From: Gammaproteobacteria bacterium
GTDB taxonomy: Bacteria; Pseudomonadota; Gammaproteobacteria; Steroidobacterales; Woeseiaceae
Reading direction: 5' to 3'
Assembly (NCBI GenBank): GCA_029884455.1
Contig: JAOUHU010000011.1
Location: 1-64,000 of the forward strand
Length of the DNA stretch: 64,000 bases
The translations under genes were made by a program, and so were the position numbers. The notes under the pieces were generated by a model. The model was given only the letters and a program-made list of their open reading frames with translations. It made no database searches and had not been told where the DNA came from. The first letter of the stretch is position 1. The number at the start of each line of letters is the position of its first letter. Positions 1 through 10,021 of this stretch are shown here, in pieces.

Positions 1-1
1 A

Positions 2-1375
2 CAGGCTATCGATGACATCAGGTTTCAAACCAGCATGCGTATCGATCCGATCGTGGTCGAACAGGACAAGCTGGAGCAAAGGATTGTCAAAGCCATCGAA
101 GCTGTCGACACCAGGATGGATGGCCTTGCTGACGATGATTTTGACCTCGAGAATCTCGATGTCACGAGCGAGGAAGACCATCACGACGATATTGCTCGCG
201 ACGATATTGAAGACGCCCCCGTGGTGCGTTTCGTCAACAAGATCTTGCTGGACGCCATCAAGCGCGGTGCGTCTGACGTGCACTTTGAGCCGTACGAGAA
301 GTTTTTCCGCGTCCGCACCCGGCTTGACGGCGTGTTATCGGAAGTCGCACAACCGCCCGTTGCGCTGGCGAACAAGGTCTGCGCCCGGCTCAAGGTCATG
401 TCACGCATGGATATTGCCGAGCGGCGCGTGCCGCAGGACGGGCGCATCAAGATGCGCCTGTCGAAGAGCCGCGCGATCGATTTCCGAGTCAATACCTGCC
501 CAACCCTGTTCGGCGAGAAAATCGTGCTGCGAATTCTCGACCCGTCCAGCGCACAGCTCGGCATTGACGCACTTGGCTACGAGCCGCGCCAGAAAGAGCT
601 GTACCTGAAGCACCTGAACAAACCTTACGGCATGATCCTGGTAACCGGGCCTACGGGTTCCGGCAAAACCGTCTCCCTGTACACCGGCCTGAACTACCTG
701 AATACGATTGACCGCAACATATCGACTGCGGAAGATCCGGCTGAAATCAACCTGCCCGGTGTCAACCAGGTTAACGTCAACCCTAAAGTCGGCCTGACTT
801 TTGCGTCCTCGCTGAAGGCATTCCTGCGCCAGGACCCGGATATCATCATGGTCGGCGAGGTGCGTGACCTTGAAACCGCCGAGATCGCAATCAAGGCCGC
901 CCAGACTGGTCACCTGGTGTTATCGACCCTGCACACCAACGACGCGCCGAAAACTTTGACGCGCCTCGTGGACATGGGCGTCAAGCCTTATGCCATTGCA
1001 ACCTCGGTCAGCCTGATTATCGCCCAGCGGCTCGCGCGGAAACTGTGTGACCACTGCAAGGAAATAAAGGAAGTACCACGCGAGGCCCTGCTGAAAGAGG
1101 GCTTCAGCGCGAAAGACCTGGAAAAAGGCGTAACAATTTTCGTCCCGAAAGGCTGCAAGAGCTGTAACTCCGGCTACAAAGGCCGGGTCGGTATCTTCCA
1201 GGTAATGGAAGTGTCCGAAACGATGGGCAAAATAATAATGGAAGGTGGCAATGCGATGCAGATTGCCGATCAGGCAGTCAAAGAGGGGGTTATCGATTTA
1301 CGCAGGGCCGGTTTGAACAAAGTCAAGGAAGGGGTTACCAGCCTTGAAGAGATCAACCGGGTTACTATTGAGTAG
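2..1375 (+). CDS. pilB: Type IV pilus assembly ATPase PilB (5' truncated at window edge)
   Basis: Frame is open from the window start; Walker [21 protein letters not shown] Walker B, tetracysteine CDHCK...CKSCNSGY; followed by pilC and pilD. Confidence 0.95.
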   Translation, partial: QAIDDIRFQTSMRIDPIVVEQDKLEQRIVKAIEAVDTRMDGLADDDFDLENLDVTSEEDHHDDIARDDIEDAPVVRFVNKILLDAIKRGASDVHFEPYEKFFRVRTRLDGVLSEVAQPPVALANKVCARLKVMSRMDIAERRVPQDGRIKMRLSKSRAIDFRVNTCPTLFGEKIVLRILDPSSAQLGIDALGYEPRQKELYLKHLNKPYGMILVTGPTGSGKTVSLYTGLNYLNTIDRNISTAEDPAEINLPGVNQVNVNPKVGLTFASSLKAFLRQDPDIIMVGEVRDLETAEIAIKAAQTGHLVLSTLHTNDAPKTLTRLVDMGVKPYAIATSVSLIIAQRLARKLCDHCKEIKEVPREALLKEGFSAKDLEKGVTIFVPKGCKSCNSGYKGRVGIFQVMEVSETMGKIIMEGGNAMQIADQAVKEGVIDLRRAGLNKVKEGVTSLEEINRVTIE

Positions 1376-1403
1376 ATAATCGTTTCGAAAACGGATTAGT
1401 GAC

Positions 1404-2624
1404 ATGGCCGAATCAGCAACTATGAGCAGCATCCCTTTTGTCTGGGAAGGCACCGACAGAAAGGGACAAAAAGTCAAGGGCAAGGCGATGGCGATCAACG
1501 AGGCCGCCGTTCGTGCCGATCTGCGCCGACAGGGCGTGGTGCCAACGCGTATCAAGAAGCAGGGCAAGAAATGGTTCGGCGGCGGTGGCACGATTACGCC
1601 GGGCGACATTTCAATTTTCATGCGCCAGCTTGCGACTATGCTGGCTGCTGGCATTCCGTTAGTGCAGTCTTTCGAGATCGTCGGCACAGGCCACGAAAAC
1701 CCGGCCATGCAAAAGCTTATTTTGGCGGTCAAGGCGGACGTCGAGGGCGGCACCGCGCTCGCCGAGGCACTGGCGAAGCATCCGCTGTACTTTGATGACC
1801 TGGTAATCAACCTTGTGGAAGCTGGCGAACAGGCGGGTGCGCTCGAAACCCTGCTGGACAAGATCGCCACGTACAAGGAAAAGACCGAGGCCCTGAAAAA
1901 GAAGATCAAGAAAGCGCTGACCTACCCGGCCGCGGTACTGGTGGTTGCATTCGTGGTCACAACAATCCTGCTAATTTTCGTTATTCCTGCATTCGAAGAC
2001 CTGTTCCAGGGCTTTGGTGCCGACTTGCCGACGTTCACCCGCATGGTCATTGACCTGTCGGTGTTCGTGCGCGAAGCGGGCTGGATGATTGCCATAGTAA
2101 TCGCCGGCGGAATTTCCGCTTTCTTCTATTTCTACAAACGCTCGCGCAAGATGCGGCACAATCTTGACCGCATGATGCTGAAGATTCCGATCATCGGCCC
2201 GATATTGCAGAAGGCAGCGATTGCTCGCTATGCACGTACCCTGTCGACCATGTTTGCCGCCGGCGTGCCGTTGGTCGAGGCATTGCAGTCTGTTGCTGGC
2301 GCGACCGGCAACATCGTTTACGAAATCGGCGTATTGAAAATGCGCGATGAGGTCTCGACCGGTCAGCGTTTGCAACAGGCGATGCAGAATACGGACCTGT
2401 TCCCGAACATGGTCATCCAGATGATCGCCGTTGGCGAGGAGTCAGGCTCCCTGGATGAAATGTCGGCAAAGGTTGCCGATTTCTACGAAGAGGATGTCGA
2501 CAATGCTGTGGACAACCTCTCGAGCTTGCTGGAGCCAATGATCATGGCCATTCTCGGCGTGCTCGTTGGTGGCCTTGTTGTGGCGATGTATCTGCCAATC
2601 TTCAAGATGGGATCGGTTATCTAG
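1404..2624 (+). CDS. pilC: Type IV pilus inner-membrane platform protein PilC (GspF family)
   Basis: 406 aa; GspF repeats (MRQLATMLAAGIPLVQSFEIV / ARTLSTMFAAGVPLVEAL...AVGEESGSLDEM); adjacent to pilB. Confidence 0.95.
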   Translation: MAESATMSSIPFVWEGTDRKGQKVKGKAMAINEAAVRADLRRQGVVPTRIKKQGKKWFGGGGTITPGDISIFMRQLATMLAAGIPLVQSFEIVGTGHENPAMQKLILAVKADVEGGTALAEALAKHPLYFDDLVINLVEAGEQAGALETLLDKIATYKEKTEALKKKIKKALTYPAAVLVVAFVVTTILLIFVIPAFEDLFQGFGADLPTFTRMVIDLSVFVREAGWMIAIVIAGGISAFFYFYKRSRKMRHNLDRMMLKIPIIGPILQKAAIARYARTLSTMFAAGVPLVEALQSVAGATGNIVYEIGVLKMRDEVSTGQRLQQAMQNTDLFPNMVIQMIAVGEESGSLDEMSAKVADFYEEDVDNAVDNLSSLLEPMIMAILGVLVGGLVVAMYLPIFKMGSVI

Positions 2625-2651
2625 ACCAGATCCGACGCATAATTGCATTGC

Positions 2652-2692
2652 AACGGCGTTCGAAGGACACTCCGAACGCCGTTTTTGTTTTT
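2652..2692 (+). terminator. Intrinsic terminator after pilC
   Basis: aacggcgttcg-N10-cgaacgccgtt, 11-bp perfect stem followed by tttttgttttt. Confidence 0.88.
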
Positions 2693-2721
2693 GCAGGGTA
2701 CGGAATTTTCGGAGCTTCAGG

Positions 2722-3606
2722 ATGGTTGAACTTTTCTCCCAGTCACCCGGTTTTTTCATTGCCACCGCATTTCTATTTGCGTTGCTGCTTGGCAGCTTTC
2801 TGAATGTCGTCATTTATCGACTGCCGCTCATGATGCAGCGTGAGTGGCGCGAGCAATGCGCGGAATTGCAGAGCACACCGGCGCCTGACATACCTGACGC
2901 GCCGTTCAATCTTGTGTTGCCACGGTCCGCTTGCACCGCATGTGGGGCGCCGATTCTTGCCTGGCAGAATGTGCCGGTGGTCAGTTACCTGCTGTTGCAT
3001 GGACGTTGTGCTGGCTGCAAACAGAGAATTTCAACGCGCTACCCGCTGATCGAGCTGTTGACCGCACTCCTCGCTGCAGCCTGCGCCTGGCGATTCGGCT
3101 TCGGCTGGGAGGCACTCATGGCCATCGGGCTGAGCTGTGTGCTGGTTGCTATCAGTATGATTGACTACGACCATCAGCTGATTCCCGACTCCATTGTCGT
3201 GCCCTTGCTCTGGGTTGGCCTGGCGATGAGCCTGCTACACCCGATGCCCGCCGACGCCCTGTTCATTCCTCCAACTGACAGCATTCTTGGCGCGCTTGCC
3301 GGCTATCTCAGCCTGTGGAGCGTCTACCAGCTGTTCAAGCTGGCCACCGGCAAGGAAGGCATGGGGTACGGCGATTTCAAACTGCTGGCCGCCCTGGGAG
3401 CGTGGCTCGGACTCGAATCGGTGCCGATCATCATTCTCATGTCTGCCGTGGTCGGCGCGATCGTCGGCATCGGCCTGATCGTGCTGCGCGGACGCGACCG
3501 GCAGCTGCCGATCCCGTTCGGACCGTACCTTGCCGCAGCCGGGTGGATCACGATGCTGCTTGGCGTCGACACCATCAAAAACACCTACCTCGACATACTG
3601 CTATGA
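2722..3606 (+). CDS. pilD: Prepilin leader peptidase / N-methyltransferase PilD
   Basis: CTAC...CAGC zinc motif, multiple TM helices, GYGDFKLLAALGAWLG aspartyl protease motif; start chosen at ATG 2722 with GGAG-like RBS. Confidence 0.93.
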   Translation: MVELFSQSPGFFIATAFLFALLLGSFLNVVIYRLPLMMQREWREQCAELQSTPAPDIPDAPFNLVLPRSACTACGAPILAWQNVPVVSYLLLHGRCAGCKQRISTRYPLIELLTALLAAACAWRFGFGWEALMAIGLSCVLVAISMIDYDHQLIPDSIVVPLLWVGLAMSLLHPMPADALFIPPTDSILGALAGYLSLWSVYQLFKLATGKEGMGYGDFKLLAALGAWLGLESVPIIILMSAVVGAIVGIGLIVLRGRDRQLPIPFGPYLAAAGWITMLLGVDTIKNTYLDILL

Positions 3607-3616
3607 GATCCGGGCC

Positions 3617-4231
3617 GTGGCACGACCGCTAAGCATCGGTCTGACCGGCGGCATTGCCAGCGGCAAATCGACGGTTTCGCGTCTTTTCGAAGCACTGGGT
3701 GTTACGGTCATCGACACTGATATTATCGCCCGCGAGCTCGTACAGCCCGGCCAGCCGGCGCTGCAGCAGATACGTGCTGCATTCGGCGACACGGTCTTCT
3801 CCGCCGATGGCACTTTGGACCGCAGTGCACTGCGACGCTGCGTATTTTCAGACCAGGCCGCGCGGCATCGGCTCGAGGCAATCCTGCATCCGAAAATCGA
3901 GCTGGAAACGCAACGCCAGATGGATGCCGCCGGCGGCGATTATCTGGTGGTGGTCATACCCTTATTGAATGAATCGCCACTCCGGGAGCAGCTGGATCGA
4001 ATCCTGGTGGTGGACTGTGATGAAGATACCCAGATAAAACGTTTGTTGGCCCGCGATGCCGAGTCCGATGAACAGGCACGACGTATACTGGCCTCTCAGC
4101 CAAGCCGTGAGCAGCGCCTGGCGATAGCCGATGACATTATTCACAATGACCTGGACGTCGAATCATTATCGACCCAGGTGTCGGCATTGCACGACAGCTA
4201 CACAGCGCTGGCTCATTTGCCTGCGGGCTAG
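3617..4231 (+). CDS. coaE: Dephospho-CoA kinase
   Basis: IGLTGGIASGKST P-loop, DTDIIARELVQPGQPAL; GTG start at 3617 (upstream extension overlaps pilD). Confidence 0.93.
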   Translation: MARPLSIGLTGGIASGKSTVSRLFEALGVTVIDTDIIARELVQPGQPALQQIRAAFGDTVFSADGTLDRSALRRCVFSDQAARHRLEAILHPKIELETQRQMDAAGGDYLVVVIPLLNESPLREQLDRILVVDCDEDTQIKRLLARDAESDEQARRILASQPSREQRLAIADDIIHNDLDVESLSTQVSALHDSYTALAHLPAG

Positions 4232-4233
4232 GC

Positions 4234-5055
4234 GTGGCGCAGAATATCCTGATGCCCAGAGCTGCGAATGACATGACCGCAAGAGCTGCATCGAAACAGC
4301 CGGCCTACTACGAGCAACCCGTATCTGAGCGCATGCGTATGTTTATGCGCCTCGAATTCCTTTATCAGCAGATGCTGTATAACGTCGAGCAGGAAAGTGA
4401 CTGGGCAACTCGTGCGACGATTTCGAGTCTACTGGAAATAGTCGCTATCCTTGCGCGCGGCGATGTGCGTAGTGAAGTGCACAAGGAACTCGATCAGCAA
4501 CTGACCATTCTGCAGCGTTACCAGAGCCAGCCCGGCGTAGACATGCGCCGCCTCGATTCGCTGGTACGCAATCTGGTGCAAAGTCGAGCCGAACTCGGCA
4601 GCATCGGCGTAGCGTTCCTGCAACCATTAAAGGATTCTGATTTCCTGAACGCGATCAAGAATCGCAGTGCAATTCCAGGCGGCACCTGCGAATTCGACTT
4701 GCCTGAATACAGTCACTGGCTGCGCCAGCCTTTTGCCAGGCGATGCGAAGATACCCAGGCGTGGATCGGTGCAATACGGCCGCTCTGCGATGCAGTTAGC
4801 GAGGTACTTTGGCTGATACGCGAAAGCGCGCAGTCTTCGAACAAGCTCGCCATCAATGGCATGTACCAGCACAGCATGCAAAAGGATGCCAATTGCCGCC
4901 TGTTGCGCGTCAGCCTGTTGCAGGCCAGTACGCTGTATCCTGAGATCAGCGGTAGCCAACATCGCTTTACCGTGCGCTTTCTTGAATGGTCAACGGTCGA
5001 CCGCCGCGCGATCCAGACCGGTCATGACGTGCCGTTCCAACTCAGTATCGGCTAG
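4234..5055 (+). CDS. zapD: Cell division protein ZapD
   Basis: RMFMRLEFLYQQM...WIGAIRPLCDAVSEVLWLIRES; position after pilD-coaE is typical. Confidence 0.88.
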   Translation: MAQNILMPRAANDMTARAASKQPAYYEQPVSERMRMFMRLEFLYQQMLYNVEQESDWATRATISSLLEIVAILARGDVRSEVHKELDQQLTILQRYQSQPGVDMRRLDSLVRNLVQSRAELGSIGVAFLQPLKDSDFLNAIKNRSAIPGGTCEFDLPEYSHWLRQPFARRCEDTQAWIGAIRPLCDAVSEVLWLIRESAQSSNKLAINGMYQHSMQKDANCRLLRVSLLQASTLYPEISGSQHRFTVRFLEWSTVDRRAIQTGHDVPFQLSIG

Positions 5056-5444
5056 AAAGATCCTTGCAATGCGGCTACCAATGGCGCATCTGCCGGCAGC
5101 AATTCGTCAACATTCAGGTCGCTAACTGCGACCCACCGGATGCGCTGGCCTTCGCGCCCGGCCGGGGCGCCATGCCACTTGGATACGAGGAAAAACTCGA
5201 GCGTAACGGTGCGATCCGGGTAGCTATGCGACAGGTTCATGAGAGGCTCGAGCAATACGGCATCAATGCCAAGTTCCTCGTGCAACTCCCGGCACAGCGC
5301 CGCCAGCGGCGACTCGCCGTCGCGGATCTTGCCACCAGGGAACTCCCAGAGCCCGTTATACGGCCCTTCGCAGAGACGCTCCGCTATCAATACACGGCCT
5401 GCCACATCGCGCAGCACGCCTGCTGCTACATGGAAGTGATTCAT
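5052..5444 (-). CDS. mutT: NUDIX hydrolase, MutT-like 8-oxo-dGTP diphosphatase
   Basis: Nudix box GGKIRDGESPLAALCRELHEELGI; downstream of secA. Confidence 0.88.
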   Translation of the reverse strand: MNHFHVAAGVLRDVAGRVLIAERLCEGPYNGLWEFPGGKIRDGESPLAALCRELHEELGIDAVLLEPLMNLSHSYPDRTVTLEFFLVSKWHGAPAGREGQRIRWVAVSDLNVDELLPADAPLVAALQGSF

Positions 5445-5455
5445 GCGGCTGGCAG

Positions 5456-8359
5456 CTAGGCCAGTTTGCCGTGACACTGTTTGAACTTTTTACCCGAGCC
5501 ACATGGGCAGGCAGCGTTACGGCCAACCTTGGGGGCTTCGCGCTTGAAGGTTTCGGCTACCTCCGGCCGCTGCCGAACCGGCGCCTGTGCCGCGCCTGTG
5601 CCGAGCGTGGTCGCCTCCGCATGCTGGAATTTCAGCGCCGCAGCCGCGCGCCGTCGTTCGGCTGAATCATCGAGGTCCTGCTCGCCCTGGATCCGCACCC
5701 GGGACAAAATACTGATGGTGTCATGCTTGACCTGCTCCAACATCGCGCCAAACATGTTGAACGCCTCGCGCTTATATTCCTGTTTCGGGTTCTTTTGTGC
5801 GTATGAGCGCAAACCTATGCCCTGTCGCAAGTGATCCATGGCTGCAAGGTGTTCTTTCCAGTGGTGATCGAGCTGACGCAACATGACCTGTTTTTCGACA
5901 GCACGCATCAGCTCGCGACCAACCGCACTGGCCCGTGCCTGGTATGCTTTATCAGCTTCGTCGATACACCGCTGCCGAATGCCGTCATCGTTGAGCGACT
6001 TGTCCTCACGAATCCAACGCGCCACATCCAGCTGCAGGCCGAAGTCGGCCGCCAGTACCTTACTCAGACCTTCGGGATCCCACTGTTCTTCAAGGCTGTC
6101 AGGCGGGATGTACTGCTGCACCATGCCGCCGATGACCTCGTCCCGGATGGCCGCAACGGAATCCTCAATCTCGTCCGCCGCCATCAACTCAGTACGCTGG
6201 TGATAAACCACTCTGCGCTGGTCGTTTGCAACGTCATCGTATTCCAGCAGGTTTTTGCGAATGTCGAAGTTGTGGGCCTCGACCTTGCGCTGCGCGCGTT
6301 CTATCTGCCGCGAAAGCAGCCTGCTTTCTATGGCCTCACCGGGCCGCATTCCGGCGCGCGCAAGCAGCGACTTGGTACGCTCGGGGTCACCGAATATGCG
6401 CATCAGGCTGTCCTCGAGCGACAGATAAAACCTCGACGAGCCCGCATCTCCCTGGCGGCCGGATCGCCCGCGCAGCTGATTATCAATTCGTCGTGACTCA
6501 TGTCTCTCGGTACCGACGATATGCAGACCTCCGGCGGCGAGCACCGCATCGTGGCGCCGCTGCCACTCGGCACGTATCGCCGCTACGTCGGCGCCCTCGC
6601 CTGCTGCCGTAATCTCCGCGTCCAGGTTACCGCCGAGCACGATATCGGTACCTCGACCTGCCATGTTAGTTGCGATCGTGATTACGCCGGGTCGGCCGGC
6701 CTGTTGCACAACAATAGCCTCGCGTTCATGTTGTTTGGCGTTCAGAACTGCGTGCGCAATTTTGCGTTCGTCGAGCAGTTTTGAAAGCAACTCGGAAGTC
6801 TCGATCGAAGTGGTACCAACCAGTACGGGCTGGCCGCGCTCACGGCAGTCGACTATGTCTTCAATAATCGCTTCAAATTTGTCGGCCTGCGTCAGGTACA
6901 GCAAGTCTGGCGAATCGATACGAACCATGTCCCGATTAGTGGGAATAACGACAACTTCGAGTCCATAAATCTGTTGAAACTCGAACGCCTCGGTGTCTGC
7001 GGTACCGGTCATGCCGGAAAGATTGTTGTACAGCCGAAAGTAGTTTTGAAACGTGATCGAAGCGACCGTCTGGTTTTCCTGCCGAATGGCAACGCCCTCT
7101 TTCGCCTCGATCGCCTGGTGCAATCCGTCCGACCAGCGCCGCCCCGGCATGGTTCGACCTGTAAACTCGTCAACGATAACCACCTCGCCGTCCTTGACGA
7201 TGTATTCGACGTCGCGCTGGTAGATCGCATGTGCCCTAAGGGCCGCATTCAGGTGGTGCAGCAGGCGGATATTGCCGGCATCGTAAAGGCTCTCACCCTC
7301 TTGCAGCAGGCCCGCCCTCGCCATCAGCATTTCGATCTTCTGGTGGCCCTCTTCGGTCATGTGTGCCTGCTTGGCTTTTTCGTCCGTCACGTAGTCGCCA
7401 CGACGCACCATTTTGCAGGCTACGGCGCCGTCCGCATCGCCGATGGCTACGACATCTGCAGCGTGCTGCTCCGCAATTTCAACGGCTTGCTCGAGGCTCA
7501 TGATTTCGGTCTGTTCGCCGTTCTCGGCAGTTACGCGGACCGCCATGCCTTTTTCGTCACGCAGCGAAACGCGTTTCGCAACGATGTCGAAATTTCGCTC
7601 CGCCTCTGAATCTTCCTGTTTGATCAGCTTCGGAATCAGTTTGTTGATATGTCCGTACAGATCAGTGCTGGATTCAGCCGGACCGGAAATAATCAGCGGT
7701 GTTCGCGCCTCGTCAATGAGGATCGAGTCGACTTCGTCAACAATTGCAAAATTCAGTTTTCGCTGTACTTTGTCCTGCAGCGAAAACGCAAGGTTGTCGC
7801 GCAAGTAGTCGAAGCCGAGCTCGTTGTTGGTCGCATACGTGATGTCACAACTATATGCGGCACGCTTTTGTTCCTGTGTCTGGCCGCTCCGGGACACGCC
7901 AACCGTAAGGCCCAGGAATTCGTAAACCGGTCGCATCCAGTCCGCATCGCGCTGTGCGAGATATTCGTTGACCGTGACCACGTGTACACCATTGCTGCTG
8001 ATCGCATTCAAATAGGCCGGCAACGTTGCGACCAGGGTTTTGCCTTCGCCGGTACGCATCTCGGCAATATTTCCATCATGCAGGACCATGCCACCAATCA
8101 GCTGAACGTCAAACGGGCGCATGCCCAGGGTTCGTCGGGCCGCTTCTCGCGCAACTGCAAACGCCTCGACCAGCAACATCTGTAACGACTCGCCCGCCGC
8201 ATACCGGGAGCGGAATTCCTCCGTCTTGGCGCGCATAGCGGCGTCGTCGAGCTCTTGAATACCCGCTTCCAGAGCGTTGATGCGATTGACGGATTTCGAG
8301 TACTGGCGCAGCAGGCGCTGGTTACGACTGCCGAATATTCGGGTCAAGAAGTTGGCCAC
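5456..8359 (-). CDS. secA: Preprotein translocase ATPase SecA
   Basis: [19 protein letters not shown], helicase motifs, C-terminal zinc motif [14 protein letters not shown]; likely GTG start [13 protein letters not shown]. Confidence 0.97.
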   Translation of the reverse strand: MANFLTRIFGSRNQRLLRQYSKSVNRINALEAGIQELDDAAMRAKTEEFRSRYAAGESLQMLLVEAFAVAREAARRTLGMRPFDVQLIGGMVLHDGNIAEMRTGEGKTLVATLPAYLNAISSNGVHVVTVNEYLAQRDADWMRPVYEFLGLTVGVSRSGQTQEQKRAAYSCDITYATNNELGFDYLRDNLAFSLQDKVQRKLNFAIVDEVDSILIDEARTPLIISGPAESSTDLYGHINKLIPKLIKQEDSEAERNFDIVAKRVSLRDEKGMAVRVTAENGEQTEIMSLEQAVEIAEQHAADVVAIGDADGAVACKMVRRGDYVTDEKAKQAHMTEEGHQKIEMLMARAGLLQEGESLYDAGNIRLLHHLNAALRAHAIYQRDVEYIVKDGEVVIVDEFTGRTMPGRRWSDGLHQAIEAKEGVAIRQENQTVASITFQNYFRLYNNLSGMTGTADTEAFEFQQIYGLEVVVIPTNRDMVRIDSPDLLYLTQADKFEAIIEDIVDCRERGQPVLVGTTSIETSELLSKLLDERKIAHAVLNAKQHEREAIVVQQAGRPGVITIATNMAGRGTDIVLGGNLDAEITAAGEGADVAAIRAEWQRRHDAVLAAGGLHIVGTERHESRRIDNQLRGRSGRQGDAGSSRFYLSLEDSLMRIFGDPERTKSLLARAGMRPGEAIESRLLSRQIERAQRKVEAHNFDIRKNLLEYDDVANDQRRVVYHQRTELMAADEIEDSVAAIRDEVIGGMVQQYIPPDSLEEQWDPEGLSKVLAADFGLQLDVARWIREDKSLNDDGIRQRCIDEADKAYQARASAVGRELMRAVEKQVMLRQLDHHWKEHLAAMDHLRQGIGLRSYAQKNPKQEYKREAFNMFGAMLEQVKHDTISILSRVRIQGEQDLDDSAERRRAAAALKFQHAEATTLGTGAAQAPVRQRPEVAETFKREAPKVGRNAACPCGSGKKFKQCHGKLA

Positions 8360-8470
8360 GGGGGCTCCTGAACAAAATGGGCGCAGAAAGCCCGTTATTC
8401 TATCCAAACTAACGAACTGGGGGTAAATTCCGGGATATCAACTTGCCTGGCTGCGGCCAGGACTTGCGGC

Positions 8471-9403
8471 TCAGTTGGCGGATTCGCGAATGAAATTCAC
8501 CGGATTGACCCGGGTTCCGCCCTTGAGCACTTCGAAGTGAAGATTTGGACCGGTAGCACGACCGGAATCGCCCATCCGCGCAACAGTCTGGCCTTTCCTG
8601 ACTTCGTCGCCGACTGCAACAAGATTCTCGGAATTGTGCGCATAGCGCGTCGCGTAACCGCTGCCGTGATTGATTTCAACCATCATTCCATAGCCATAAC
8701 GATCACCGGACCAGGTGACCACGCCATCGGCAACCGCAACCACTTCGGCGCCAAACTTGCCAGCGAAGTCGATTCCTGTGTGATTTGCCGGCTTGCCCGT
8801 GAACGGGTCGGTGCGCTTGCCAAAATAGGATGAAATCCAGCCGGAGCCAACCGGGCGGCCTTGTGGGTGCACGCGTCCCTTGAGGTTCCGGTTCATCAAC
8901 ATGCTTTCGAGCACACGCAACTGGGCTTCCCGGTCATTGAGCTGGTAATCAAGCGCCTGCATGTGGTCGACGAGGTCAGGGACAGCGATATTCGATCCGT
9001 AGGCGACCGGCTCCTCAGGACCACCCATTGCCGGCGTCGAATCGAAGTCGAATTCGCCATCGTCCAGGTCTGCCATGCCTGTTAACCTGCGGCCCAGCGC
9101 ATCCAGCCGAATGACATGTGCATTCATCTGCGCGATGCGAATCGCCAGCGCGTCCAAAGTATCTTCATTGGCCTGCCGAATTGTCGCAATTTTCTCGCGT
9201 TGCTGCTCGAGTTCGCTGGCGACACCAAGAACCTCATACTGGCTTATACCCGAGCCAGTAACCGACGACATCCAGTAGCCACCGGCAAATCCCGCTGCAG
9301 ACACAAGCGCGGTCAAGGCAATTGCCACCGCCCAGACTGAAATGCCGGACAGGTTGAGCTGCCGGGGCTTACCAAAGCCCTTGCCGAATATGACTACATT
9401 CAT
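8471..9403 (-). CDS. Membrane-anchored M23 (LytM) family metallopeptidase
   Basis: N-terminal TM segment; HTGIDFAG, YAHNSE and NLHFEV zinc/catalytic motifs intact. Confidence 0.9.
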   Translation of the reverse strand: MNVVIFGKGFGKPRQLNLSGISVWAVAIALTALVSAAGFAGGYWMSSVTGSGISQYEVLGVASELEQQREKIATIRQANEDTLDALAIRIAQMNAHVIRLDALGRRLTGMADLDDGEFDFDSTPAMGGPEEPVAYGSNIAVPDLVDHMQALDYQLNDREAQLRVLESMLMNRNLKGRVHPQGRPVGSGWISSYFGKRTDPFTGKPANHTGIDFAGKFGAEVVAVADGVVTWSGDRYGYGMMVEINHGSGYATRYAHNSENLVAVGDEVRKGQTVARMGDSGRATGPNLHFEVLKGGTRVNPVNFIRESAN

Positions 9404-9500
9404 CGAGATAACCTCGAGTGTGCCTGCGTTTCCATGCGTGACAGGTCAGCAACAGCCGCAATGCGGCCCTCTGTTGTTCTTGTAAAGCTGCTGTCAATCT

Positions 9501-9596
9501 TCACTTCGGTAGCCCCGCTGTCGTAGGATCACATCCCTTAGACCGGTGGTTTTGCGCCCCCACCTTTCGATGGGTTTGCCCTTATCGTGGGCACAA
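9501..9596 (-). ncRNA. Cyclic-di-GMP-I (GEMM-I) riboswitch aptamer in the leader of the M23 peptidase gene
   Basis: Minus-strand CACGATAAGGGCAAACCCATCGAAAGGTGGGGGCGCAAAACCACCGGTCTAAGGGATGTGATCCTACGACAGCGGGGCTACCGAAG aligns without gaps to the Vibrio Vc2 GEMM aptamer as I recall it; 6-bp P2 capped by GAAA, GCGCAAA joining segment, UCUAAG/CCUACGA receptor-like internal loop. Confidence 0.93.
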
Positions 9597-9693
9597 TATG
9601 CATAATGTCGGAATTCAATACAAGAAAACGTCTCCCGAATCGGGATTTTCGTCGCTCTCGAGCCCGTAGAATCGCCAACTGCGTCACATTTTG

Positions 9694-9993
9694 ATGTCCG
9701 AAAAGCGCCTCGAAAAACTACTAAATTCCAGTAATAGCGGGGGCTTAGGGGACATCGTCCAGCATGCCCGCGAGATGGGCAATCTGGTCAGGACCCTGCA
9801 GCAAGCGCTGCCGGACGACCAGGCGACAGCTATTAGTGCCGCCAATATTCGCGCCGATGGTACGCTGGTGGTCCTGGCAAGCTCCTCCGCTTGGGCAGCA
9901 CGCCTGCGCTTCGAAACTGAACGTCTGATTGCGGCCGCGCGCAGCACCGGGAAAACCGTGCTTGCCTGTTCAGTGCGTGTCGGTCGAAACTAG
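9694..9993 (+). CDS. DUF721 / DciA-like protein
   Basis: 100 aa, ADGTLVVLASSSAWAARLRFETERLI typical DUF721; located between secA/M23 and lpxC as in other gammaproteobacteria. Confidence 0.75.
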   Translation: MSEKRLEKLLNSSNSGGLGDIVQHAREMGNLVRTLQQALPDDQATAISAANIRADGTLVVLASSSAWAARLRFETERLIAAARSTGKTVLACSVRVGRN

Positions 9994-10021
9994 CTAGCGG
10001 GGGGCGCCATGCGCGCGACAG

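Noticed and set aside
2566-2721. N-terminal extension of pilD back into pilC
   Set aside because: It would read through the intrinsic terminator and overlap pilC; the canonical PilD N-terminus starts at 2722
5831-8185. Series of plus-strand ORFs of 100-220 aa opposite secA (and similar ones opposite murC, murD, ftsI, tkt)
   Set aside because: High-GC antisense open frames without recognizable domains, produced by codon bias of the genuine genes
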